From JALNYB01 sp963676235 (GTDB lineage Archaea > Thermoplasmatota > Thermoplasmata > Methanomassiliicoccales > Methanomethylophilaceae): DNA of 64,000 nucleotides. The DNA lies in NCBI GenBank assembly GCA_963676235.1, contig OY781044.1, positions 930,001-994,000 on the forward strand, in the 5' to 3' direction. Below are positions 26,524-36,108 of the stretch, in pieces. The translations under genes were made by a program, and so were the position numbers. Position 1 is the stretch's first letter. Each line of letters opens with the position of its first letter. The notes under the pieces were generated by a model. The model searched no databases, was not told the DNA's origin, and was given only the letters and a program-made list of their open reading frames with translations.

Positions 26524-27755
26524 TGTCATTCTTTGATAGATTCAAGAAAAAGGATAATAAGAAAGAAGAGCCCAAGGTTGACAACAAAGAAAAGTTCGCT
26601 GTTAAAAAAGATGCGACAGCACCCTCATTATGTGGATGTGGAGCTGGAAAAACAACAGAAAGCGTCGAGGCAAACTATTCAAAGATGGCAGACCTCGGTG
26701 AACTTCTTCCAGGAGCACCTCCGGGAGGTAAGATAAACCTCGCTATCTACTGGGCAGCAGCTTGTGGTGGATGCGATGTCTCTATTCTCGATACAAACGA
26801 GAAGATCCTCACGATCGGCGACATGGCAAACATTGTAATGTGGCCCATTGCAGCAGATGGAAAGGAAAAGGATATAGAGGCAATGGAAGACAAATCAATC
26901 ACTGTCTCAATCATCTCCGGTGCTATCAGGAATTCAGAGAACGAGCACATGGCAAAATTGCTCAGGAAGAAATCACTTATCGTTGTTTCTTACGGAACCT
27001 GCGCATGCTTCGGTGGGTCGCCTGCGCTCGCTAACCTCGTGGCTGGTGGAAGCAAAGAGATCTTGAATTACGTCTACGAAAAAACACCATCGACCGCAAA
27101 TTTCCAGAAGGATTACCATCCAGGAAAGCCGATCGTACCTCAGACAAAATGCACAGTGCCGGAAGGAGATCTCACACTTCCTACTCTGTTTGACACAGTC
27201 AAAACATTGGATCAGGTAATCGATGTCGATTACTTCATTCCAGGATGTCCTCCTCTCCAGGAGTCCATCTCACAGCTTCTGAAAGCTGTTGTTGACTTTG
27301 CATACCACGGTGTAGCATTGCCCCCCAAGGGAACTGAGATAGGAGTAACACAAACCAGTCTTTGCGACCAGTGCCCCAGGCACAAGGAGTTCAGAAGAAT
27401 CACTAAGATCTACGAGCCGTTCCAGGTCAATATAGACCCGGATCTCTGTCTTATGGATCAGGGAATTCTATGTCTTGGACCTGCAACAGTCGGAGGATGC
27501 AACGCAAGGTGCACTCGCGTAGGTCAGCCTTGCCGTGGATGTTACGGACCGACTCTTGAAGTTCAGGAGCACGGAGCAAGCGCAATGACTGCGATTGCAT
27601 CACTGTTCCCTGTACTCGATGACGATGGAACAATCGGAGAAGATCAGATCATAGATATCATGAGCACAATCAAGGATCCTTTAGGATACTTCTATGCGTT
27701 CACGATGGGTAAATCATTGATCAAGATGGCCGTTAAAGAAAAAGGAGGTCAGTAA
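26523..27755 (+). CDS. mvhG: F420-non-reducing hydrogenase small subunit MvhG with N-terminal extension
   Basis: A 410-residue iron-sulfur subunit. The conserved core starts near residue 70 (KINLAIYWAAACGGC, proximal cluster CxxC at 81-84), with FIPGCPP and the C-terminal cysteines CLGPATVGGCNARC and CRGCYGP for the other clusters. The first ~68 residues are additional: a Lys-rich segment and a CGCGAGKT motif at 37-44. Canonical MvhG is near 300 residues. It relays electrons from the NiFe site to MvhD. Confidence 0.93.
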   Translation: MSFFDRFKKKDNKKEEPKVDNKEKFAVKKDATAPSLCGCGAGKTTESVEANYSKMADLGELLPGAPPGGKINLAIYWAAACGGCDVSILDTNEKILTIGDMANIVMWPIAADGKEKDIEAMEDKSITVSIISGAIRNSENEHMAKLLRKKSLIVVSYGTCACFGGSPALANLVAGGSKEILNYVYEKTPSTANFQKDYHPGKPIVPQTKCTVPEGDLTLPTLFDTVKTLDQVIDVDYFIPGCPPLQESISQLLKAVVDFAYHGVALPPKGTEIGVTQTSLCDQCPRHKEFRRITKIYEPFQVNIDPDLCLMDQGILCLGPATVGGCNARCTRVGQPCRGCYGPTLEVQEHGASAMTAIASLFPVLDDDGTIGEDQIIDIMSTIKDPLGYFYAFTMGKSLIKMAVKEKGGQ

Positions 27756-27756
27756 A

Positions 27757-29274
27757 ATGGCCGGACCAATCATTTGGGATGAGAAACAGAAAGTAACTAC
27801 CAACAGGGTCTCAATCGATCCAATCACTCGTCTTGAGGGTCATGGAAAGATAGAGATCTTCCTTGACGACAAGGGAGACGTTAAGAATGCCTACTGGCAG
27901 GTTCCTGAGGTAAGAGGATTCGAGAGATTCTGCATAGGCAGGAGAGTAACAGAGCTCAACCAGATCACTGCAAGGCTTTGCGGTGTCTGTCCAGGAGCAC
28001 ACCACTTGGCTTCAACAAAAGCCATCGATGGATGTTACCACGCCAAGCCGACAGAAGCAGCATTCCACATCAGGGATACATTCTACAATGCACATTTCAT
28101 ACACAGCCACATCGCGCATTTCTACGCATTGGCAGCACCAGACTTTGTGTGTGGACCTGCAGCACCTGCTGCAGAGAGGAATGTTCTCGGAGTCGTTGCA
28201 CACGTAGGACTCGAGCTCGGGTCAGCCGTACTGAAGGCACGTGCAGAGGCTCAAAAAATTCAGGGAATTATCGGTGGAAAGCCAACTCACCCAGTAATGG
28301 GAGTTCCAGGCGGAGTATCGAAAGCTATTTCCAGAGAGGAACAGAAGGAGATCCAGGGTTATGCAGATAACCTTGTGAAATTCGGAGAGACATCTATGGG
28401 AGTCCTCAAGAGCGTTGTTCTTGAGAACAAAGAGTATGTAGATATCATCGCAAACAAGGATCTTTTCTACAACGAGACCTATCACATGGGACTTGTTAAC
28501 AAGAAGGATCAGCTTGAATTCCACGATGGACAGGTTAGAGTCGTTGACAATGATAGGAAAGAAGTTGACAAATATGACGCAGTCAACTATCTCGACCACA
28601 TCGGAGAGGCAGTCGAACCATGGTCATATGAGAAATTCCCCTATCTGAGAAAACCCGGATACAAGGGACTTGTTGATGGAATGGACAGCGGAATGTATCG
28701 TGCATCGCCTTTGTCAAGGCTCAATGCATGTGAAAGCATCTCCACACCTAAGGCTCAGGCAGAACTTGAAGCATACAGGGCACTTTTCGCAAGCCTCGGC
28801 GTCAAAGGATCAGTTCAGTTCACACTTGCCACACACTGGGCAAGAGTCATTGAATTGTTATACTGTGCCGAAAAACTTCAGGAAGATGCATACAGCGACA
28901 AGCTGACAGATGCTAACATCAAGCAGTACGATCTCGTCCCAGGAGGACGCGGTGTCGGTTGTGTAGAAGCTCCAAGAGGAACACTTACGCACGATTACAC
29001 ATGCGATGAGGAAGGTATCGTTACAGCTTGTAACTTGGTTGTCGGAACTACCAACAACAACGGCCCAATCAATATGGACGTTGCCAAGGTAGCGAAAGGC
29101 CTTATCCACAACTTCGAGGTGTCCCCTGGACTCTTGAACATGGTTGAGATGGCATTCCGTGCATATGATCCATGTAACTCCTGTGCAACACACAGCTTAC
29201 CTGGTCAGATGCCTCTCGAAGCAGTCATAAGGTATGCAGACGGTTCCGAATTCGAGACCATCAAGCAGAATTAA
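27757..29274 (+). CDS. mvhA: F420-non-reducing hydrogenase large subunit MvhA
   Basis: A 505-residue NiFe-hydrogenase catalytic subunit. The N-terminal ligand motif is RLCGVCPGAHH (about residue 71) and the C-terminal one is DPCNSCATH (about 472), giving the four Ni-binding cysteines; no selenocysteine is used. After DPCxxCxxH there remain about 25 residues, normal for a maturation-protease tail. Oxidises hydrogen for heterodisulfide and ferredoxin reduction. One base after mvhG. Confidence 0.95.
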   Translation: MAGPIIWDEKQKVTTNRVSIDPITRLEGHGKIEIFLDDKGDVKNAYWQVPEVRGFERFCIGRRVTELNQITARLCGVCPGAHHLASTKAIDGCYHAKPTEAAFHIRDTFYNAHFIHSHIAHFYALAAPDFVCGPAAPAAERNVLGVVAHVGLELGSAVLKARAEAQKIQGIIGGKPTHPVMGVPGGVSKAISREEQKEIQGYADNLVKFGETSMGVLKSVVLENKEYVDIIANKDLFYNETYHMGLVNKKDQLEFHDGQVRVVDNDRKEVDKYDAVNYLDHIGEAVEPWSYEKFPYLRKPGYKGLVDGMDSGMYRASPLSRLNACESISTPKAQAELEAYRALFASLGVKGSVQFTLATHWARVIELLYCAEKLQEDAYSDKLTDANIKQYDLVPGGRGVGCVEAPRGTLTHDYTCDEEGIVTACNLVVGTTNNNGPINMDVAKVAKGLIHNFEVSPGLLNMVEMAFRAYDPCNSCATHSLPGQMPLEAVIRYADGSEFETIKQN

Positions 29275-29287
29275 ACATTAAAACAAA

Positions 29288-29302
29288 GGGGGTAAAACCC
29301 CT
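29288..29302 (+). terminator. Terminator of the hdrA-mvhDGA operon
   Basis: GGGG and CCCC arms with a TAAAA loop, plus an outer G-T pair, lie 14 bases after the mvhA stop and are followed by ACAATTTTTTATTT. A short GC stem with a T-run fits an intrinsic archaeal terminator. Confidence 0.6.
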
Positions 29303-29342
29303 ACAATTTTTTATTTGAATTTTATAATTTTTCAATCTGATG

Positions 29343-30110
29343 TTAATCTTTCCATTTGGAAGTGTTGCGTCCTTTGATCATAAGATCGGAACGTTTTCCT
29401 AGATCAATCCCATCGAGTGTGTGTATGTTGGCGTTATTTAGATCTAAAAGATCACTGTTCAATATCGGACCCAGAAGTCCTTCTCCGATTATATTAACCG
29501 GAGATCCCCCTAGCATTCTGTTGAATGCAGGTACAATTATGAATGTCTCCGGAAGAGTAGGATACTTGTCTGTTGATATTTTAAGGAACTTACCTCTGAC
29601 CCAACACGGTTCTGTGGCGAGTCTTCCTACGCCATCTCTAAACATTATTGAGGGATGATCGTGTCCCATGACAAGAGTTTTGGCGGCCATAACATTCTCG
29701 GATGGCCAAGTGTGTCCATGAATGAATCCAACATCTTCTATTCTTAATCCCGAGGCGGGACGGATGCAGACATGACCAGGAAGGAATTCTTCTATGCTTG
29801 TATCATGGTTTCCTCTGATTACGTCAATCGTATCAAAATGTTCTAGAAGTCTGTCAAAGAACATTGGTATTTCACGATATTCTTGTTTTGTGGAACCGGG
29901 AACAGAATCTTTCACATCTCCGAGGACAATGAGTTTACTAGAAGTCTCTCCTGCGGCGGTCAATATATTATCGAACATATCATCCGTACGTGAGGTTATG
30001 TGGAATCCTTTGGCTCCAAGATGCGCTTCAACACCTATATGGAGATCACCGATTATGAGATATTCTTCAACTCTGAGGGCAGGAATGCCAGGGACCGGTT
30101 GAAGGTCCAT
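29343..30110 (-). CDS. Metallophosphoesterase, ICC-like (COG1407)
   Basis: A 255-residue calcineurin-fold phosphoesterase with motifs in order: GDLHIG (about 21), LGDVKD (about 63), RGNHD (about 98), HGHTWP (about 130) and GHDHP (about 149). Relatives in archaea are often found with Lhr-type helicases and may process DNA, but no helicase is adjacent here. It lies one base after nnr and converges on mvhA. Confidence 0.82.
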   Translation of the reverse strand: MDLQPVPGIPALRVEEYLIIGDLHIGVEAHLGAKGFHITSRTDDMFDNILTAAGETSSKLIVLGDVKDSVPGSTKQEYREIPMFFDRLLEHFDTIDVIRGNHDTSIEEFLPGHVCIRPASGLRIEDVGFIHGHTWPSENVMAAKTLVMGHDHPSIMFRDGVGRLATEPCWVRGKFLKISTDKYPTLPETFIIVPAFNRMLGGSPVNIIGEGLLGPILNSDLLDLNNANIHTLDGIDLGKRSDLMIKGRNTSKWKD

Positions 30111-30111
30111 G

Positions 30112-31521
30112 TTATCTCCTTAGGTCCTCGGCGATTACTTTTGAAATTTTGTCGATGACATCTGTGGCTATTAGTCCGTACGATCTCTTTTCAAACGCCA
30201 TCTCTCCGGCTCTTCCAGATATATATGCTCCAAGACATGCCGCATCGAATGTGTTCATTCCCTTGGATAAGAGTCCTGCGACAATACCGGAAAGTACATC
30301 TCCAGTTCCGGCGCTGGTCATAGCAGGAGTACCTCTTTTGTTGATCCGATAATGAGTTCCATTCGATATTATGTCCTCTGCTCCTTTCAGAAGAACGGTG
30401 GCATTCATGTCTGATGCTTTTTTAGTGACATGTAATACGAGGTCCTTTCCGATCGTTCCTCCGAGCCTTATGAATTCTCTGGAGTGGGGCGTAACAATGA
30501 TTGGTGTGTCATCATTATGGAAATCTTTTCCAAGAGCATTAAGGCCGTCCGCATCTATAACCATCGGAACAGTGCATTTGGAAACGAATTCTCTCACTGC
30601 AATGATTGTTTCAGTATCTATTCCAATACCAGGTCCTATAAGAACTGCATCATTATTCGATGTGAGTTCTAGCAATTCTTTGATATGTTTCATGGTGATT
30701 ATCTTACCAGGAAGTTCCGTCATAGTGAATACTGGTGAGAACGAGGATACGGTTGTGAAAGATGATGTCGGCGTAGCTATCCTTACAAGATCAACCCCTA
30801 CGCGCATCGCAGCCATAGCTGCCATTGCAGGAGCACCTGCATAGGGACCTCCACCAATAACTAAAAGTCTTCCATTACAACCCTTGTGGCTGTCTGGTGA
30901 TGGGATAGGATATCTTTTCATATCTCCAGGTCCCGTTTCTAGATATGCATTTTCTGGAATTCCGATATTTGCTATGATTATGTCTCCGCAGTTCTCTGAA
31001 TTCATTCCATCTTTTGCTGCATGGAAAGATATTGTTATGTCGGGTAATATGGCAGTATCAGTTCCGAATCCGGACGGGATGTCTACGGATATGACTATTC
31101 CTTTGAATCTATTGACGATTTCGATGTATTCGTCATAAGGGCTTCTGATAGATCCTATGGCACCCGTTCCAAGTGCGCAGTCCACAAGAATATCGTATTT
31201 TTCTATTGCAGACTCTGAAAAGAATTCTTTTACAGGACATGATACGGCATTGAGTTCTTTAATGGATTCTTTGGAGCGTATCTCAGTTTTTGGTTTGAGA
31301 AGCATTATTGAAACATCTTCTCCAGTTAGACATCTGGCTGCTGAGAATCCGTCTCCACCGTTGTTTCCGGTACCGCATACGAACAAAATCTTCTTTCCTG
31401 AGAATCTCTTTTTTATCACTTCCGCAACGGCTGCGCCCGCATTATCCATAAGATCTTTTACGCTAACACCCAATGCTTCCGAGTTAGCGTCCATTACTTG
31501 AGCATCGATCCGTGTTATCAT
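30112..31521 (-). CDS. nnr: Bifunctional NAD(P)H-hydrate repair enzyme Nnr
   Basis: A 469-residue fusion. The N-terminal YjeF_N epimerase domain (1-~205) has GTGNNGGDGFSAAR; the C-terminal dehydratase domain (~210-469) has GGGPYAGAPAMAA, LIGPGIG, DADGLNAL, TPHSREF and GTGDVLSG. It repairs hydrated NADH and NADPH, using ADP in the dehydratase step. Co-oriented with SRP19 upstream and the phosphoesterase downstream. Confidence 0.93.
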   Translation of the reverse strand: MITRIDAQVMDANSEALGVSVKDLMDNAGAAVAEVIKKRFSGKKILFVCGTGNNGGDGFSAARCLTGEDVSIMLLKPKTEIRSKESIKELNAVSCPVKEFFSESAIEKYDILVDCALGTGAIGSIRSPYDEYIEIVNRFKGIVISVDIPSGFGTDTAILPDITISFHAAKDGMNSENCGDIIIANIGIPENAYLETGPGDMKRYPIPSPDSHKGCNGRLLVIGGGPYAGAPAMAAMAAMRVGVDLVRIATPTSSFTTVSSFSPVFTMTELPGKIITMKHIKELLELTSNNDAVLIGPGIGIDTETIIAVREFVSKCTVPMVIDADGLNALGKDFHNDDTPIIVTPHSREFIRLGGTIGKDLVLHVTKKASDMNATVLLKGAEDIISNGTHYRINKRGTPAMTSAGTGDVLSGIVAGLLSKGMNTFDAACLGAYISGRAGEMAFEKRSYGLIATDVIDKISKVIAEDLRR

Positions 31522-31533
31522 GATAATGATTCC

Positions 31534-31830
31534 TTATTTTTGCTTATTCTTAACCAGAATTTCACCTATTTTCGGGAGAAGGGTCGTTTTTGAAAATTTG
31601 CCTCTTTCTACACGAACGCATCCGTGTTTTGCTGCCCAATTGGCAGGGTAGGCTTTGTTTTCGAACACTTCATATTCGAGATCAAGGATCAATGCACCCT
31701 TCGCAATGATATCTAGACTCGGTTCTTTGACACAAAGATTTTTAGGAAGTCTTCTGCCATCTGCGCGTGTACGCTCAATGTCAAAGTATTCTGGCCAAAG
31801 AACTATCGCGGTATCTTCATCGTAAGTCAT
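31534..31830 (-). CDS. srp19: Signal recognition particle 19 kDa protein
   Basis: A 98-residue protein with the SRP19 signature AIVLWPEYFDIERTRADGRR and LPKNLCV. It binds SRP RNA and primes SRP54 loading for membrane targeting. The frame opens at 31845, but the ATG at 31830 (MTYDEDT) aligns better and has AAGTGAT upstream. It leads the srp19-nnr-phosphoesterase group. Confidence 0.9.
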   Translation of the reverse strand: MTYDEDTAIVLWPEYFDIERTRADGRRLPKNLCVKEPSLDIIAKGALILDLEYEVFENKAYPANWAAKHGCVRVERGKFSKTTLLPKIGEILVKNKQK

Positions 31831-31845
31831 GATATCACTTGACAT

Positions 31846-32157
31846 AATGGAGTACTATGTTTAAGAATTTGTTTGATAATTTTTATTCATATGATAAAGT
31901 ATATCGTAATTTGGACTGAATTAATTTTTATTTCAGGAAATAATCAATCGTGGAAGAGTTGAGGACAGTTGCAAAGATTGTAGTTTATGCTAAATCATCG
32001 CAATTGAATACAGTATGATCGAGTTAATCATCCAAACAATCTATAGACTATTACATAATCATTTTTGACAGTATTTTATTTTTATGCAACACAGGTGTAT
32101 ACTGATGAAACACATGAAAATAGTATAAGATTCTACTGAAAAGAAGTGAGTTGTGTT
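31846..32157. other. AT-rich intergenic region between srp19 and rps8e
   Basis: About 310 bases with no open frame of useful length. It should hold the minus-strand promoter for srp19 (TATA-like stretches near 31870-31900). A TGATGA and a CTGA occur near 32104-32139, but they do not make a convincing C/D RNA. I see nothing else. Confidence 0.4.
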
Positions 32158-32177
32158 CCCGGACCATAAGGTCCGGG
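32158..32177 (-). terminator. Strong hairpin after rps8e
   Basis: Perfect 8-base arms CCCGGACC and GGTCCGGG with an ATAA loop lie 14 bases past the rps8e stop. This is the strongest short hairpin in the region and should end rps8e transcription. Confidence 0.65.
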
Positions 32178-32191
32178 AGATTAAAAGTTAC

Positions 32192-32572
32192 TTAATTAAC
32201 AAGTACTGCGTTAATGGCACCGTCTTGTCCAGGTCTGGATGTAACAATGGCTTCTCCAAGATCTGTTGAGATCTTTGCGCCCCTGTTAAGGATGTTACGC
32301 TGAACGTAGTTAGGATCGGCTGGGTTGGCTTTAACTGTAATGATCTTGGCTTTTTTCACAGTGTTTGTCTTCTTATCGACAACATTTGCGAACTCTGCTG
32401 TAAGCATTCCAACCTTCAAGATTCCGCCTGCTCCACGGTATTGTTTAAGTGTTTGTTTACCGACTTTTGTGAACTGCTTCTCTCTGCTGATCTCGAATTT
32501 TCTCTTTCCCCTGCTGGAAACAAGTCTGCCACCAGTGGGCTTTCTGTTGGATTTACCTTGACAAAGTGCCAT
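32192..32572 (-). CDS. rps8e: Small ribosomal subunit protein eS8 (S8e)
   Basis: A 126-residue archaeal S8e: MALCQGKSNRKPTGGRL at the N-terminus, VDKKTNTVKKAKI in the middle, and the conserved NYVQRNILNRGAKI and SRPGQDG at the C-terminus. The frame opens 3 codons earlier; MALCQG at 32572 is the family start. Monocistronic, with its own hairpin terminator. Confidence 0.94.
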   Translation of the reverse strand: MALCQGKSNRKPTGGRLVSSRGKRKFEISREKQFTKVGKQTLKQYRGAGGILKVGMLTAEFANVVDKKTNTVKKAKIITVKANPADPNYVQRNILNRGAKISTDLGEAIVTSRPGQDGAINAVLVN

Positions 32573-32639
32573 TTTAATCAATCACTCTAATTATGGAACT
32601 GTATATAAAGCTTTTCTAAGTATGATTTTCAGAGAGGCT

Positions 32640-33281
32640 TTAGTTCAGTGGACCTAGTAATTTTGCCTCTGCTTTTCCGTTTTCTATAGTGATTATTGCA
32701 GAATAGCCATCTTTTGCCGGTCCGGGATTGCAGAAAAGCGTTCCGTCGATGGTTGCAGATCCCCGATCCTCATGTACATGTCCCGATAGAGCAATAATCG
32801 GATGGAATTCATCCACAATCTTTTTAACTGCGTGACTGCCCACACTAGTACCGTTGGGAATTTTATCGAATATTCCGTAAGAAGGAACATGTGTCATAAG
32901 GATCATACCCTTTTTAGAGATAGGTTTCAACGCGTTGTATATTTCATCTTCTGTTAGTTCGAATGGGGTTCCAAATATTGTGATGTTAGAGCCTCCGAGT
33001 CCTATGAGATCATATTCGCCGATCTTTTTTGCTTTCCCATGTAGATTATATGCGACCTGTGAGATCTTATTGGGGAAATCCCGCGAGTCACAGTTTCCCG
33101 GGATGACGTATGTTTTTCCATGTATAGAACTCAGTATTTTTGCAGCATCTTCCCCGGTGCCCATATCGGTAATGTCACCTAAGAATAGAATGTGATCAGG
33201 ACGTTCATCTGCAATAATGCGATTGATCTGTTCTATTCTGGATGTTTTTTGATGCAGATCAGTCAATACTAGAAACTTCAT
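32640..33281 (-). CDS. Metallophosphoesterase, Icc-related (COG2129-like)
   Basis: A 213-residue calcineurin-like enzyme with LTDLHQK (5-11), FLGDITD, PGNCDSR, MTHVPSY and SGHVHED motifs, and NPGP near the C-terminus. The substrate is not predictable. It lies about 60 bases upstream of rps8e on the same strand but on the far side of the rps8e promoter. Confidence 0.82.
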   Translation of the reverse strand: MKFLVLTDLHQKTSRIEQINRIIADERPDHILFLGDITDMGTGEDAAKILSSIHGKTYVIPGNCDSRDFPNKISQVAYNLHGKAKKIGEYDLIGLGGSNITIFGTPFELTEDEIYNALKPISKKGMILMTHVPSYGIFDKIPNGTSVGSHAVKKIVDEFHPIIALSGHVHEDRGSATIDGTLFCNPGPAKDGYSAIITIENGKAEAKLLGPLN

Positions 33282-33412
33282 GATCAGGCGATTGTAATTG
33301 ATGTACTTATAGATTCATTGAGATGAACAATTGCGCGCGTAATGCATATTATGGTCATAGAGAAGGTAAAATTGGTTATATTGTAATAGTGAACAAGATA
33401 AAGAAAAATGGC

Positions 33413-33496
33413 GTGGAGGGGGGGATTCGAACCCCCGGGTCGCAAGGCGACATCAGATTAGCAGTCTGACGCCTTACCAGGCTGGGCCACCTCCAC
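33413..33496 (-). tRNA. tRNA-Ser (GCU)
   Basis: An 84-nt cloverleaf on the minus strand. The 7-bp acceptor GTGGAGG/CCTCCAC, anticodon stem TCAGA/TCTGA with loop CTGCTAA (anticodon GCT), a long class II variable arm and GGTTCGAATCC T-loop are all visible. It reads AGC/AGU serine codons. CCA is not encoded and no intron is present. Confidence 0.96.
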
Positions 33497-33616
33497 AGTA
33501 AGACGGCGTAAGACATGTTGCTATTAAAACTTTGGATTATCCGATGACTTTATACACATGTTGTGTATCTAGAGGTTTAGATAAGAGAAAATCCACTGAA
33601 ACTTGGTATTATATTC
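33497..33616. other. Gap between tRNA-Ser and the 16S promoters
   Basis: Contains the presumed minus-strand tRNA-Ser promoter (AT-rich TTTTAAT about 30 bases upstream of the tRNA) and a second TATA-like TGTATAAAG near 33549. No open frame. Confidence 0.35.
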
Positions 33617-33643
33617 AGTTACAATCGTAACTGTTATATACTA
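33617..33643 (+). promoter_or_regulatory. Upstream 16S rRNA promoter (P1) with inverted repeat
   Basis: AGTTAC/GTAACT arms with an AATC loop (33617-33632) directly abut a TATA box, TTATATAC (33634-33641). Transcription would begin near 33665, giving a leader of about 340 bases. The leader holds two small hairpins (CCCAAC/GTTGGG at 33679-33695 and GGAAG/CTTCC near 33725-33739). Confidence 0.5.
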
Positions 33644-33752
33644 CGTAGTTGTCGGGGGATTGCGCGATTCAACCATTGCCCAACAATTCGTTGGGATGTT
33701 TTGACACTGAATTGCGTCGTCTGGGAAGGTAAGACTTCCTGGGTGAAAAAGC

Positions 33753-33777
33753 TTATATATTCCCCTGAATTACAGGG
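33753..33777 (+). promoter_or_regulatory. Proximal 16S rRNA promoter (P2) with CCCTG/CAGGG repeat
   Basis: TGAAAAAGC followed by TTATATAT (33753-33760) looks like BRE plus TATA. Three bases on, CCCTG-AATTA-CAGGG (33763-33777) lies between the TATA box and the expected start near 33782. The same layout and nearly the same sequence precede the unlinked 23S gene (60042-60068). Confidence 0.6.
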
Positions 33778-33851
33778 AAATACGCGGGTCTGAAAAGACC
33801 CAAATGATGGAGAATCAAGATCTCCGCCGAAAGGCGTGCTCTCTTGTATTC

Positions 33852-33868
33852 TGACGTTCGATGCTACG
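33852..33868 (+). other. 16S processing stem, 5' arm
   Basis: Seventeen bases starting TGACGTTCGATG pair with 35586-35602 on the other side of the 16S gene, with one G-U pair. Such long stems bring both ends of pre-16S together for the bulge-helix-bulge endonuclease. Confidence 0.75.
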
Positions 33869-34003
33869 AATGTTCCGTTAGACGGACATTCGATATGAGT
33901 GAGCCGTCCTAATGGAACAGCGGTGAAATATGGTAAACTGCCATTTCTTTTTCATCCTAACAAGAAGACGTAATAATTACACAGTAATTAATGAAGGATA
34001 TTT

Positions 34004-35474
<1,471 letters not shown>

Positions 35475-35478
35475 ACGC

Positions 35479-35503
35479 AGGGTGGGGTTTCATACCCCAC
35501 CCT
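35479..35503 (+). other. Strong hairpin immediately after 16S rRNA
   Basis: Perfect 9-base arms AGGGTGGGG/CCCCACCCT with a TTTCATA loop start 4 bases past the mature 16S end. It resembles a terminator but is followed by A-runs rather than T-runs, and the processing-stem arm lies 80 bases further on, so transcription must read through. It may aid 3'-end processing. Confidence 0.55.
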
Positions 35504-35585
35504 CAAAAAAACTAAAGCGAAAAATGGCAAGGAAATCTCTAAAAGATGATTTCCCGCAATTCCGAGCAGCTTACCATACACTAAA

Positions 35586-35602
35586 CGTAGCATCGAGCGT
35601 CA
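35586..35602 (+). other. 16S processing stem, 3' arm
   Basis: CGTAGCATCGAGCGTCA pairs with 33852-33868 across the 16S gene. It shows that the primary transcript extends at least 130 bases past mature 16S. Confidence 0.75.
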
Positions 35603-36016
35603 TATGTCATCTTTTTATCATTATTTGTTCAGAATTATTTCTAGACTGATGATTATTGATAATTTTTTAAGGATATTTCAAAAATTTGTCAATCAAGATG
35701 ATAAATATTTAACCGGCAAAGTATCGAACATAATTTTAATTTAAAACATGGTTTTCACATCATTGTTTTGAGTTCTTGCAATCTATAAATAATAAACACA
35801 ATAATTTGAATTGTCTGTATTAGTGATAACAGATAGATCTGTCTATTGTTGTATTATTCAGAATTACAAATTTGGGCCATTCATTGATAGAATATTATTT
35901 TGATTCTGATAATTATATTGGTACCAAGAGATAGAGTACTGATATAGACACACAATCCAGCAATCATCTTGGTTTCAAATCTATGTAGAGATTATTGGTA
36001 ATAATGGTATAAAGGT
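35603..36016. other. AT-rich gap between the 16S transcript end and tRNA-Gln
   Basis: About 410 bases, strongly AT-rich, with no open frame and no recognisable RNA gene. The 16S transcript should end in its first part, where T-rich stretches such as AATTTTTTAAGG (near 35660) occur. No 23S or 5S sequence is present. Confidence 0.4.
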
Positions 36017-36088
36017 AGTCCCGTCCGGATTCGAACCGGAGTCGCCGCCTCCAAAGGGCAGCATGATTGACCACTACACTACGGGACT
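36017..36088 (-). tRNA. tRNA-Gln (UUG)
   Basis: A 72-nt cloverleaf on the minus strand: acceptor AGTCCCG/CGGGACT, anticodon stem CTGCC/GGCGG with loop CTTTGGA (anticodon TTG) and T-arm CCGGTTCGAATCCGG. It reads CAA (and probably CAG) glutamine codons. CCA is not encoded. An AT-rich promoter element lies about 30 bases upstream. Confidence 0.95.
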
Positions 36089-36108
36089 ATGATTCACACT
36101 AAAGTGCT

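Noticed and set aside
29150..29200. Selenocysteine in the hydrogenase large subunit
   Set aside because: The C-terminal motif is DPCNSCATH with ordinary Cys codons; no in-frame TGA occurs.
32104..32139. TGATGA and CTGA boxes suggesting a C/D box guide RNA
   Set aside because: The C box lacks the leading purine, no D'/C' pair is visible and no terminal stem forms; the match is easily chance in AT-rich sequence.
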